DNA from: JBBSNV01 sp964458605
Lineage (GTDB): Bacteria > Pseudomonadota > Alphaproteobacteria > Reyranellales > JAQSWP01
Length of the DNA stretch: 64,000 nt
NCBI GenBank assembly: GCA_964458605.1
Contig: CAYWLS010000003.1
Location: 62,001 to 126,000 of the forward strand
Reading direction: 5' to 3'
Under the pieces are notes generated by a model that made no database searches, was not told the DNA's origin, and was given only the letters and a program-made list of their open reading frames with translations. The translations under genes and the position numbers were made by a program. This document shows positions 8,140 to 16,515 of this stretch, in pieces; within the stretch, counting starts at the first letter, position 1; the number at the start of each line of letters is the position of its first letter.

Positions 8140-9246
8140 TCAACGGCGGTAGGACGGGTGCCAGAAGGTGCAGGCCCGTTCCACCAAGGCGATGATTCCG
8201 TAGAACAGCGAGCCGGACAGCGCGGCGATGGCGATGGCCGCCCACACCACGTCGACATTGAGCCGCGCCACCTCGGCGCTGATGCGGAAGCCCAGGCCCA
8301 GGATCGGCGAGCCGAAGAACTCGGCGACGATGGCGGCGATCAGCGCCAGGGTGGAGTTGATCTTCAGCGCGTTGAACACGAAGGGCAGCGCGCCCGGCAG
8401 GCGCAGCTTCAGCAGGGTCTGCCGATAGGAGGCGGCGTAGGAGCGCATCAGGTCGCGCTGCATGGCGTCGGCGGCGTCGAGCCCGGCCAGGGTGTTGACC
8501 AGCATCGGGAAGAACGTCACCACCACCACGACCGCGGCCTTCGATTGCCAGTCGAAGCCGAACCACATCACCATGATCGGCGCGATGCCGACGATCGGCA
8601 CGGCGCTGATCAGCCCCGCCAGCGGCAGCAGGCCGCGGCGCAGGAACGGGATGCGGTCGGCCAGCACCGCCACGGCGAAACCCCACAGGCAGCCGACCGC
8701 GAAGCCGGCCAGCACCGCCTTCAAGGTCTGCAGGAAGTCCGGCCACAACACGTCCATGCGGCTGCCCAGCACATGGCCGACCTGGCCGGGCGCGGGCAGC
8801 AGCACCTGCGGCACGCCGAAGCCCATCACCAGCACCTGCCACAGGTAGAGCAGCGCCAGGCCGAACAGCCCGGGCGCGATCAGCAGGCTCCCGCCGCCCG
8901 CCTCCAGCCGCGCCAGCGCCACCAGCCGGAACCACAGGAACAGCAGCCAGCCGCCGAGGAAGATCCACAGGCCGGGCGCGGCCAGTCCCGGCGCCGGGTT
9001 GGCGGCCAGCAGCAGCATGAGCGCCGCCGCGCCGCTTCCCAGCCCGATCAGCCCCAGCAGATGGGCGCCCAGATCGGGCCCCGTCACTTCCAGCGCCGCC
9101 GCCAGCAGCGCCAGCACCGCCAGGGCCAGCGCCAGTGGATCGGTGTTCCAGCCGGCCGGCGCAAGCAGGCCCAGCGCCATCAGCAGCGGCGCCAGCGCCA
9201 GCAGCCAGCGCGGGACCGACCAGCGCGGGATCGAAAGGCGCGTCAT
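8140..9246 (-). CDS. ABC transporter permease (SsuC/ThiX type), with long N-terminal membrane extension
   Basis: A 368-residue inner-membrane permease. The C-terminal ~200 residues are the standard binding-protein-dependent transport domain, with an EAA-like loop around SYAASYRQTLLKLRLPGALPF. The first ~130 residues hold four or five extra hydrophobic segments (e.g. PLLMALGLLAP, LALALAVLALLAAALEV), so this subunit is longer than the usual ~260 residues. The ATG at 9246 overlaps the TGA of the upstream permease gene (ATGA), supporting that start and translational coupling. Confidence 0.85.
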   Translation of the reverse strand: MTRLSIPRWSVPRWLLALAPLLMALGLLAPAGWNTDPLALALAVLALLAAALEVTGPDLGAHLLGLIGLGSGAAALMLLLAANPAPGLAAPGLWIFLGGWLLFLWFRLVALARLEAGGGSLLIAPGLFGLALLYLWQVLVMGFGVPQVLLPAPGQVGHVLGSRMDVLWPDFLQTLKAVLAGFAVGCLWGFAVAVLADRIPFLRRGLLPLAGLISAVPIVGIAPIMVMWFGFDWQSKAAVVVVVTFFPMLVNTLAGLDAADAMQRDLMRSYAASYRQTLLKLRLPGALPFVFNALKINSTLALIAAIVAEFFGSPILGLGFRISAEVARLNVDVVWAAIAIAALSGSLFYGIIALVERACTFWHPSYRR

Positions 9247-10169
9247 GCGCCCCCTCTTTGCCGGCGCACCGCCCGCTCGACCAGCTCGACGGCGAACACC
9301 AGTGCCACGCCGACCAGCGAGGCCATCAGCAGCGCCGACCAGATCTGCACCGTCTGGCCGTAATAGGAGCCGCTCAGCAGCCGCGCGCCCAGCCCGGCCT
9401 GCGCGCCGGTCGGCAGCTCGCCGACGATGGCGCCGACCAGGCTGGTGGCGATGGCCACTTTGAGGCTGGCGAACAGGAAGTCGACCGAGGACGGCCAGCG
9501 CAGCTTGGCGAAGACCTGCGCCTGGCTGGCGCTGTAGGTGCGCATCAGGTCGAGCTGCAGCGGATCGGGCGAGCGCAGGCCCTTGACCATGCCGATGGTC
9601 ACCGGGAAGAAGCACAGATACATCGAGATGATGGCCTTGGGCAGCACCCCCTCCAGGCCGAGATTGCCCAGCACCACCACGATCATCGGCGCGATGGCCA
9701 GGATCGGAATGGTCTGCGAAGCGATCACCCAGGGCAGCAGGCTGCGGTCGAGCACGCGCAGATGGACGATGCCGATGGCCAGCGCGATGCCCAGCACGGT
9801 GCCCAGCACGAAGCCCAGCAAGGTGGCGGAGACCGTGACGCCGGCGTGGTAGACTAGGCTGCGCCGGCTGCCGACCGGGATCTCGAACACCGTCTGGTAG
9901 AAATTGGCGGCGATCTGGTGCGGCGCCGGCAGCACCGGCCGCTCCATCGCCCAGCTCGCCTGCGCCAGCTCGCCGAATGTCAATGTGCGATGATCGCGCG
10001 CGGCCTGGTCCTCGATCTGCGGCGCGTTGAGCAGCACGGCCAGCGCATACCAGCCGACCAGCGCCAGCGCCACGACGACCGCCACCGGAAAGACCTGCTG
10101 CCACAGCCCGCCGGCGCGGCCGGGGCGACGCGGCAACGCCATGGCGATGCTGGGGGCGCTAGTCGTCAT
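9243..10169 (-). CDS. ABC transporter permease (SsuC/ThiX type)
   Basis: A 308-residue inner-membrane component, the second permease of the importer. The transport domain includes the EAA-like loop RTYSASQAQVFAKLRWPSSV and GAIVGELPTGAQAGLGARLL. The start at 10169 (MTTSAPSIAM) is preferred over a longer upstream one because it gives an 11-base overlap with the ATPase gene and avoids an Arg/Cys-rich leader. Two non-identical permeases implies a heterodimeric channel. Confidence 0.87.
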   Translation of the reverse strand: MTTSAPSIAMALPRRPGRAGGLWQQVFPVAVVVALALVGWYALAVLLNAPQIEDQAARDHRTLTFGELAQASWAMERPVLPAPHQIAANFYQTVFEIPVGSRRSLVYHAGVTVSATLLGFVLGTVLGIALAIGIVHLRVLDRSLLPWVIASQTIPILAIAPMIVVVLGNLGLEGVLPKAIISMYLCFFPVTIGMVKGLRSPDPLQLDLMRTYSASQAQVFAKLRWPSSVDFLFASLKVAIATSLVGAIVGELPTGAQAGLGARLLSGSYYGQTVQIWSALLMASLVGVALVFAVELVERAVRRQRGGA

Positions 10170-11010
10170 AGGAGTGACCCGCACGCAGCGCCTGGCGCAC
10201 GCGCTGGGCGATGGCGAGGAATTGCGGCGTTTCGCGCGCATCCAGGTCGCGCCCCGCCGGCAGGTCGTTGTCGATGATCTCCAGGATGCGGCCCGGCCGC
10301 GGACTCATCACCACGATGCGGCTGGACAGGAACACCGCCTCGGCGATCGAGTGGGTGACGAAGATCACCGTCTTGCCGGTCTGCTGCCACAGCCGCAGCA
10401 ATTGCTCGTTCAAGTGATCGCGGGTGATCTCGTCCAGCGCGCCGAACGGCTCGTCCATCAGCAGCAATTCCGGCTCGAAAGCCAGCGCCCGGGCTATCGA
10501 CACGCGCTGCTGCATGCCGCCGGAAAGCTGCCAGGGAAATTTGCGCTCGAAGCCCTCCAGCCCGACCATGGCGAGATATTGCCTTGCCCGGGCACGACGT
10601 TCGGCGGCGGCGAGCCCCATGATCTCCAGCGGCAGCATCACGTTGCGCGCGACATTTCTCCACGCATAGAGCGCCGGGGCCTGGAACACATAGCCATAGG
10701 CCCGCGCCAGGCGCGCCTGCGCCGGCGTCACGCCGTTGACGGTGATCGACCCATCGGTCGGTCGCTCGAGATCGGCGATCACCCGCATCAGGGTGGTCTT
10801 GCCGCAGCCCGACGGGCCGATGAAGGACACGAACTCGCCGCGCCCGATCCGCAGATCGACATGCGACAGCGCGCTGACCGGCGCATCGGCGGTCTGGAAC
10901 ACCAGCGACAGATCCCGGATGTCGATGGCCACCGGCGCGGCCGCGGCATCGCCGGCGGTCTTCCCGGCCGCAATGATGGGTGGTGCCGACACGGCGAGGC
11001 TCGCGCTCAT
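10159..11010 (-). CDS. ABC transporter ATP-binding protein (SsuB/TauB type)
   Basis: A 283-residue cytoplasmic ATPase of the nitrate/sulfonate/pyrimidine-type importers. Walker A is FIGPSGCGKTTL, the signature is LSGGMQQRVSIARAL, and Walker B is LLLMDEPFGALDE, followed by the switch histidine in VIFVTHSIAEA. The N-terminus has an extra ~25-residue Ala/Pro-rich tail. The downstream overlap with the permease gene fixes its place in the operon. It lies 57 bases after the amidohydrolase gene on the same strand. Confidence 0.92.
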   Translation of the reverse strand: MSASLAVSAPPIIAAGKTAGDAAAAPVAIDIRDLSLVFQTADAPVSALSHVDLRIGRGEFVSFIGPSGCGKTTLMRVIADLERPTDGSITVNGVTPAQARLARAYGYVFQAPALYAWRNVARNVMLPLEIMGLAAAERRARARQYLAMVGLEGFERKFPWQLSGGMQQRVSIARALAFEPELLLMDEPFGALDEITRDHLNEQLLRLWQQTGKTVIFVTHSIAEAVFLSSRIVVMSPRPGRILEIIDNDLPAGRDLDARETPQFLAIAQRVRQALRAGHSYDD

Positions 11011-11067
11011 TTCAAGGATGCCAGCAATGCAATCTCCTTGCCAGGTCAGTCCCAGGTCGGCTCGAGG

Positions 11068-12318
11068 TCAGCCCGCGTCGGCGTGCTCCAGCATGGCCTG
11101 CAGCAGCACCTGGCAGCCGGCCGCCACGTCGGTCTTGGTGGCGTTCTCGACCTCGTTGTGGCTGATGCCGTCCTCGCAGGGGATGAACACCATGCCGGTC
11201 GGCGCCACCCGGCTGATATAGCAGGCATCGTGGCCGGCGCCGGAGACGATGTCCATGTGGTCGTAGCCCAGCCGCTCGGCTGCCTTGCGCACGACATCGA
11301 CGCAGCCCGGCGCGAACTTGACCGGCGGCGAATACCAGATCTGCTCGACCGCGGCCTCCAGCTTGATCTCCGCGGCGATCCTGGCCACCGCCTGGCGCAG
11401 TTCGGCGTCCATCCTGGCCAGCACGGCATCGTCGGGATGGCGGAAATCGACGGTGAAGAACACCTTGCCCGGGATGGTGTTGCGCGAATTGGGACTGACC
11501 TGCATCAGCCCGACCGTGGCGCAGGCATAAGGCTGGTTGGCCAGGCCGATGCGATTGACCTCGCCCACCGCGCGAGCCGCGCCGACCAGCGCATCGCGCC
11601 GCCGCTTCATCGGCGTCGGGCCGGCATGGGCTTCCTGGCCGGTCAGGGTGATCTCGTACCAGCGCTGGCCTTGCGCGCCCGCCACCACGCCGATGGTCTT
11701 CTTCTCGGCTTCCAGGATCGGACCCTGCTCGATATGCGTTTCGAAGAAGGCGCCGATCTTGCGGCCGCCCACTTGTGCCTCGCCGGCATAGCCGATGCGC
11801 TGCAGTTCCTGGCCCATGGTCTTGCCGTCGAGATCGGCGCGCGACAGGCCGTAGTCGAGATCGAACACGCCGGCAAACACGCCCGAGGCCACCATGGCCG
11901 GGGCGAAGCGCGAGCCTTCTTCATTCGTCCAAACCGCCACTTCGACCGGCGCGTTGGTCTGGTAGTTGTGGTCGTTCAGGGTGCGGATCACCTCCAGCCC
12001 GGCCAGCACGCCGTAGACGCCGTCGAACTTGCCGCCGGTGGGCTGGCTGTCGAGATGGCTGCCGGTCATGACCGGCGGCAGGCTGTCGTCCTTGCCCGGT
12101 CGGCGGGCGAAGATGTTGCCCATCTTGTCCACCGTGATGGAGCAGCCCGCTTCCTTGCACCAGCGCACGAACAGATCGCGGCCGCGCTTGTCGAGATCGG
12201 TCAGGGCCAGGCGGCACACCCCGCCCTTCTCGGTGGCGCCGATCTGCGCCATCTCCATCAGGCTGTCCCACAGCCGGTCGGAGTTGACCTTGACGTTCTG
12301 CAACTGAGCCTGGCTCAT
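11068..12318 (-). CDS. M20-family Zn amidohydrolase, likely beta-ureidopropionase (N-carbamoyl amino acid hydrolase)
   Basis: A 416-residue enzyme of the allantoate/N-carbamoyl-amino-acid amidohydrolase family. Metal ligands are H88 in MTGSHLDSQ, D99 in GGKFDGVYG and E133/E134 in TNEEGSRF. A dimerisation lid domain begins near GQRWYEITLTGQEAHAGPTPM, and C-terminal GAGHDA carries the last ligand. In this operon it should release CO2, NH3 and beta-alanine or beta-aminoisobutyrate from the dihydropyrimidinase product, completing the reductive pathway. The family also hydrolyses N-carbamoyl-L-amino acids or allantoate; the pyrimidine role is inferred from neighbours. Confidence 0.9.
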   Translation of the reverse strand: MSQAQLQNVKVNSDRLWDSLMEMAQIGATEKGGVCRLALTDLDKRGRDLFVRWCKEAGCSITVDKMGNIFARRPGKDDSLPPVMTGSHLDSQPTGGKFDGVYGVLAGLEVIRTLNDHNYQTNAPVEVAVWTNEEGSRFAPAMVASGVFAGVFDLDYGLSRADLDGKTMGQELQRIGYAGEAQVGGRKIGAFFETHIEQGPILEAEKKTIGVVAGAQGQRWYEITLTGQEAHAGPTPMKRRRDALVGAARAVGEVNRIGLANQPYACATVGLMQVSPNSRNTIPGKVFFTVDFRHPDDAVLARMDAELRQAVARIAAEIKLEAAVEQIWYSPPVKFAPGCVDVVRKAAERLGYDHMDIVSGAGHDACYISRVAPTGMVFIPCEDGISHNEVENATKTDVAAGCQVLLQAMLEHADAG

Positions 12319-12358
12319 GACTCGCTCCTATTCCGCCGCGACACACATTCGATCGCCG

Positions 12359-13627
12359 CTATTCAGCGGCGGCGCGTGGGTTGCGCGGGTCGTGATTCCA
12401 ATCCAGCACCGGCAGGCCGGTCTCGACCTCGACCATGGCGATGCACCCTGTAACCGGGCAGACATGCTGGCACAGATTGCAGCCGACGCATTCGGCGTCG
12501 ATCACTTCGTAGCGCCGCTTGCCGTCCAGCCGCTGCGCCGCGATCGCCTGGTGCGAGGTGTCCTCGCAGGCGATGTGGCACAAGCCGCAATGGATGCATT
12601 TGTCCTGGTCGATCTTGGCGATGCTCTTGAAGTTGATGTTCAGATGCTGCCAGTCGGTGACGTTGGGAATGGCGCGGCCGATCAGCTCGCCGTAGCGCAT
12701 CTGCCGCTCGTCCAGCCAGTTGCTCAAGCCATCGACCATGTCGTCGACGATCTTGAAGCCGTAATGCATGGCGGCGGTGCAGACCTGCACCGTGCCGGCG
12801 CCCAGCGCCATGAACTCCGCGCCGTGCCGCCAGGTCTCGATGCCGCCGATGCCGGAGATCGGCAGGCCGCGGCATTCGGCATCGCGCGCGATCTCCGCCA
12901 CCATGTGCATGGCGATGGGCCGAACGGCGGGCCCGCAATAGCCGCCATGCGTGCCCTTGCCGCCCACCGTCGGCGTCGGCGCCATGGCGTCGAGATCGAC
13001 CGAGATGATCGAGTTCACCGTGTTGATCAGCGACACCGCATCGGCGCCGCCGCGCCGGGCCGCCCGCGCCGGCCCCAGTATGTTGGTGACGTTGGGCGTC
13101 AGCTTGACGATTACCGGCATGCGGCTGTGCTGCTTGCACCAGCGTGTCACCATCTCGATATACTCCGGCACCTGGCCGACCGCCGAGCCCATGCCGCGCT
13201 CGCTCATGCCGTGCGGACAGCCGAAATTCAGCTCGACCCCGTCGGCGCCGGTGTCCTCGACCTGCGCCAGGATCTTGCGCCACGGCTCTTCCTCGCACGG
13301 CACCATCAGCGACACCACCACGGCGCGGTCGGGCCAGTCGCGCTTGACCTGCTTGATCTCGCGCAGATTCACCTCGAGCGGCCGGTCGGTGATCAGCTCG
13401 ATATTGTTGAAGCCCGCCATGCGCCGCCCGTCGATCGACAGCGTGCCGTAGCGCGAGGACACGTTGACGATCGGCGGATCCTCGCCCAGGGTCTTCCACA
13501 CCACGCCGCCCCAGCCCGCCTTGAAGGCGCGCACCACGTTGTATTCCTTGTCGGTGGGCGGCGCGGAGGCCAGCCAGAACGGGTTGGGCGACTTGATGCC
13601 GGCGAACTCGTTGCGCAGATCGGCCAT
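12359..13627 (-). CDS. preA: NAD-dependent dihydropyrimidine dehydrogenase, subunit PreA
   Basis: A 422-residue subunit with an FMN/dihydroorotate-dehydrogenase-like barrel (residues ~1-320) and a C-terminal two-[4Fe-4S] ferredoxin domain (CIHCGLCHIACED and CVGCNLCQHVCPV). The active-site cysteine is C137 in NFGCPHGMSERGMG, equivalent to the catalytic Cys of mammalian DPD. With PreT it reduces uracil/thymine to dihydropyrimidines, step 1 of the pathway. The ATG at 13627 lies 2 bases after the preT stop and starts the conserved MADLRNEFAGIKSPNPFWLA. A longer in-frame start inside preT is not needed. Confidence 0.95.
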   Translation of the reverse strand: MADLRNEFAGIKSPNPFWLASAPPTDKEYNVVRAFKAGWGGVVWKTLGEDPPIVNVSSRYGTLSIDGRRMAGFNNIELITDRPLEVNLREIKQVKRDWPDRAVVVSLMVPCEEEPWRKILAQVEDTGADGVELNFGCPHGMSERGMGSAVGQVPEYIEMVTRWCKQHSRMPVIVKLTPNVTNILGPARAARRGGADAVSLINTVNSIISVDLDAMAPTPTVGGKGTHGGYCGPAVRPIAMHMVAEIARDAECRGLPISGIGGIETWRHGAEFMALGAGTVQVCTAAMHYGFKIVDDMVDGLSNWLDERQMRYGELIGRAIPNVTDWQHLNINFKSIAKIDQDKCIHCGLCHIACEDTSHQAIAAQRLDGKRRYEVIDAECVGCNLCQHVCPVTGCIAMVEVETGLPVLDWNHDPRNPRAAAE

Positions 13628-13629
13628 GA

Positions 13630-14952
13630 TCAATTCCCCCGCAACTGGCGGTCGATGGCCTGGGCGGCCAGCTTGCCGTCCTGCACCGCCTGCACCGTGA
13701 GATCGAGACCGGCGATGCAATCGCCGCCCGCCCACACGCCCGGCAGCGACGTCCTGCCCTCGCCATCGACGGCGATCTTGCCGCCTTGCATCGCCAGCGC
13801 CGCCAGGCCGGTGGCCTGCAGCGCAGCCGGCGTCATGGCCTGGCCGATCGCCTTGAACACCTGATCCGCCGGCAGCACCGATCGCGCGCCGCTCTGGGTC
13901 GATTCCAGCTCCACCGCCGTGACCCGGCCACCTTCGCCGATCAGCCGCACCGGCTTGGCCCAATGCTTGATGCGCACGCCATTGGTTTGCGCGAATTCCC
14001 GCTCGTGAGGCGTGGCCGACATGGTTGCGGGGCCACGGCGATAAACGAGCGTTACGTCTTCCGCGCCCAGCCGCTTGGCCTGGACCGCGATGTCGATGGC
14101 GGTATTGCCGCCGCCGATCACCGCCACCTTGCGGCCGACCGGCAGGCGCGACAGATCCTCGGCCTGGCGCAGGGCGGCGATATAGTCGACCGCATCCTCG
14201 ACGCCCTCGAGTTCTTCGCCGGGGATTTCCAGTTTCCTGGTGTCGGGCAGGCCGATGGCCAGGAACACCGCGTCGAAATCCCGGCGCAGCCCGTCGAGCG
14301 CGATGTCGCGGCCCAGCGCCTGGCCCAGCCGCGTCTCGATGCCGCCGATGCCGAGGATGAAATCGACCTCGCGTTGCGCAAAATGATGCGGCGTCTTGTA
14401 GGCGGCGATGCCGTATTCGTTGAGGCCGGCCAGCTTGGGCCGCGCCTCGAACACCGTCACTTCATGGCCCAGCATCGCCAGACGATGGGCGCAGGAGAGT
14501 CCCGCCGGGCCGCCGCCCACCACCGCCACTTTCTTGCCCGAAGGCGCGGCGCGGTCGAAGGGCTGGATGCCCTGTTCGAGCAGCCAATCGGTCGAGTGGC
14601 GCTGCAGCAGGCCGATCCTGACCGGCTCGGCCTCGCCTTCGTTCCTCACGCAGGCCTGCTCGCACAGCACCTCGGTCGGGCAGACCCGGGCGCACATGCC
14701 GCCCATGATGTTGGCGCTCAAGATGTCGAGCGCCGAGCCCTTGAGATTGCCGGTGCCGATCTTGCGGATGAAATTGGGGATGTCGATGCCGGTGGGGCAG
14801 GCTTCGACGCAGGGCGCGTCGTAGCAGAACAGGCAGCGTGCCGATTCGACGATGGCCTGGTGCGGGTCGAGCGGCGGCTTGACCTCGTCGAAGTTGTGAC
14901 TGTAATCGGCCGCCTCGAGCCGGCCGCCAGCGATCGCCGTACCGTCGTCCAT
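13630..14952 (-). CDS. preT: NAD-dependent dihydropyrimidine dehydrogenase, subunit PreT
   Basis: A 440-residue flavoprotein like the GltD/small subunit of glutamate synthase. The N-terminal Fe-S domain carries cysteines in CLFCYDAPCVEACPTGIDIP and CARVCPTEVLCEQACVR. A first dinucleotide-binding GxGxxG-type motif is VVGGGPAGLSCAHRLA, and a second is VIGGGNTAIDIAVQA. It takes electrons from NAD(P)H through FAD to the Fe-S clusters of PreA. It is first gene of the minus-strand operon, 101 bases from divergent rutR; the RutR-like site in that gap is its likely control point. Confidence 0.95.
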   Translation of the reverse strand: MDDGTAIAGGRLEAADYSHNFDEVKPPLDPHQAIVESARCLFCYDAPCVEACPTGIDIPNFIRKIGTGNLKGSALDILSANIMGGMCARVCPTEVLCEQACVRNEGEAEPVRIGLLQRHSTDWLLEQGIQPFDRAAPSGKKVAVVGGGPAGLSCAHRLAMLGHEVTVFEARPKLAGLNEYGIAAYKTPHHFAQREVDFILGIGGIETRLGQALGRDIALDGLRRDFDAVFLAIGLPDTRKLEIPGEELEGVEDAVDYIAALRQAEDLSRLPVGRKVAVIGGGNTAIDIAVQAKRLGAEDVTLVYRRGPATMSATPHEREFAQTNGVRIKHWAKPVRLIGEGGRVTAVELESTQSGARSVLPADQVFKAIGQAMTPAALQATGLAALAMQGGKIAVDGEGRTSLPGVWAGGDCIAGLDLTVQAVQDGKLAAQAIDRQLRGN

Positions 14953-15045
14953 GAGGAACCCATCGGTCGTCGCGAAATTTCCGGCGCGAAAGCCCTTGCG
15001 CCGTGTAAAACGCTAATGGACTCTTTGGATACGGTCAAAACATTC

Positions 15046-15061
15046 TTAACCAAATGGTCAG
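15046..15061. promoter_or_regulatory. RutR-type operator between preT and rutR (near-consensus)
   Basis: TTAACCAAATGGTCAG matches the TTGACCA-N2-TGGTCAA palindrome in 14 of 16 positions (the two spacer bases are free). It covers the start codon of rutR itself (ATG at 15054) and lies ~95 bases upstream of preT, so binding could repress both the preTA operon and rutR. Confidence 0.75.
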
Positions 15062-15794
15062 GAAACTGCCGCCAGCGCGAAGCCCGAAAAAGCGCCGCAA
15101 GCTGCCCAAATCACCGGCAGAGAGGGCGCAGCCTGCGCTGCCCGACAAGCGGACCGACAGGCATCGGACGGCGGCCGCGCCGCCGCGCCGCGGCCGGATC
15201 GGGCAGGCGCAGGAGGCGGCGATCCTGCGCGCCGCCGAAGCGGTGTTCGCCGAGCGCGGCTATAGCGGCGCCACCACCGCCGCGATCGCCCGCCAGGCCG
15301 GCCTGCCCAAGCCCAACGTGCATTACTATTTCCGCACCAAGGAGGCGCTCTATCGCGCCGTGCTGCGGCGCATCCTGGCGCTGTGGCTGTCGGCCACCGA
15401 TACCATCGTCGAGGGCGCCGACCCGGCCGCGGCGTTGCGCGGCTATATCCGGGAGAAGATGCGCTACACCCAGCACTATCCGCTGGCCTCCAAGGTGTTC
15501 GCCAACGAGCTGCTGCACGGCGCGCCGCAGATCCGGGAATTCCTGCGCGGCGACATGCGCAAGCTGATCGAGACCAAGGCCAGGATCATAAGCGGCTGGA
15601 TCGCCGCCGGCCGGATGGCGCCGGTCGATCCGATCCATCTGTTCTTCGTCATCTGGGCCACCACCCAGACCTATGCCGATTTCGACGTGCAGGTGGCTGC
15701 CGTGCTGGGCCGGCCCAAGGTCGGCGCCAGAGAGCTGAACGACGCCGGCGCCGCCGTCGAAACTCTGATCTTGCGCGGCTGCGGTCTGCGCTAA
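15054..15794 (+). CDS. rutR: TetR-family regulator RutR, pyrimidine-responsive
   Basis: A 246-residue repressor. The N-terminal HTH includes TTAAIARQAGLPKPNVHYYF, and the ligand domain matches E. coli RutR at several blocks (EALYRAVLRRILALWL, HYPLASKVFANELLHGAPQ, FVIWATTQTYADFDVQV). RutR binds uracil and then leaves its operator. The ATG at 15054 lies inside the palindrome at 15046-15061 and has no Shine-Dalgarno, so the mRNA may be leaderless; no alternative start codon follows in frame before the HTH. The first ~55 residues are a Lys/Arg/Pro-rich tail longer than in E. coli. Neighbours preTA, hydA and upp fit the role. Confidence 0.92.
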   Translation: MVRKLPPARSPKKRRKLPKSPAERAQPALPDKRTDRHRTAAAPPRRGRIGQAQEAAILRAAEAVFAERGYSGATTAAIARQAGLPKPNVHYYFRTKEALYRAVLRRILALWLSATDTIVEGADPAAALRGYIREKMRYTQHYPLASKVFANELLHGAPQIREFLRGDMRKLIETKARIISGWIAAGRMAPVDPIHLFFVIWATTQTYADFDVQVAAVLGRPKVGARELNDAGAAVETLILRGCGLR

Positions 15795-15824
15795 GATCGC
15801 GCCGATCCAGCAAAGGAAGAAATC

Positions 15825-16463
15825 ATGCGCGAGTTCCCCACCGTCACCGTGGTCGACCATCCGCTGGTGCAGCACAAGCTCAGCATCATGCGCGACAAGG
15901 AGACTTCGACCGCCAATTTCCGCCGCCTGCTGCGCGAGGTGGCGCTGCTGATCGGCTACGAGATCACCCGCACCCTGCCGCTGGAGCACCGCGCCATCGA
16001 GACGCCGGTGGGGCCGACCCAGGCGCCGTTCATCGAGGGCAAGAAGCTGGTGATCGCGCCGGTGCTGCGCGCCGGGCTGGGCCTGGCCGACGGCTTGCTC
16101 GACCTGATCCCCTCGGCGCGGGTTGGCCATATCGGGCTCTATCGCGATCCCAGGACGCTGCAGGCGGTCGAGTATTACTGCAAGCTGCCGGAGGACGTGG
16201 CCGAGCGGCTGGTGCTGCTATGCGATCCCATGCTGGCGACGGCGCACTCGGCCAGCGCCGCGGTCGGACTGCTGAAGCAGCGCGGGGTCAGCCAGATCCG
16301 CCTGCTGTGCCTGCTGGCGGCGCCGGAGGGCCTGCGCACCATCACGCGCGAGCATCCCGACGTGCCGATCTATACCGGCGCCATCGACAGCCATCTCAAC
16401 GACCATGCCTATATCGTGCCGGGGCTGGGCGACGCCGGCGACCGCCTGTTCGGCACCAAATAG
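15825..16463 (+). CDS. upp: Uracil phosphoribosyltransferase
   Basis: A 212-residue enzyme converting uracil and PRPP to UMP (pyrimidine salvage). Family landmarks are HPLVQHKLSIMRDKETSTANFRRLLREV at the N-terminus (only short parts quoted: HPLVQHKLS, MRDKETSTANFR), APVLRAGLGLADGLLDL, and YTGAIDSHLN in the uracil site. The PRPP loop reads CDPMLATAHS (residues 133-142), whereas the usual form is DPMLATGGS or DPMLATGNS, so one glycine is replaced by Ala and the next residue by His. It starts 30 bases after rutR with AAAGGAAGAA ahead of the ATG, so it may be cotranscribed with the regulator. Confidence 0.95.
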   Translation: MREFPTVTVVDHPLVQHKLSIMRDKETSTANFRRLLREVALLIGYEITRTLPLEHRAIETPVGPTQAPFIEGKKLVIAPVLRAGLGLADGLLDLIPSARVGHIGLYRDPRTLQAVEYYCKLPEDVAERLVLLCDPMLATAHSASAAVGLLKQRGVSQIRLLCLLAAPEGLRTITREHPDVPIYTGAIDSHLNDHAYIVPGLGDAGDRLFGTK

Positions 16464-16515
16464 GTCGGCACCGAACAAGCCATACCGCCGCCACAGTCGC
16501 GCGCCACAAAACGGC

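Noticed and set aside
7097..8968. A single 623-residue protein fusing permease and binding protein
   Set aside because: The frame includes a clear signal peptide at 8104, and the permease lies in another frame; the upstream part is a shadow.
12359..13963. Longer preA start upstream of 13627
   Set aside because: It would overlap the 3' part of preT and lacks the conserved PreA N-terminus; the ATG at 13627 fits.
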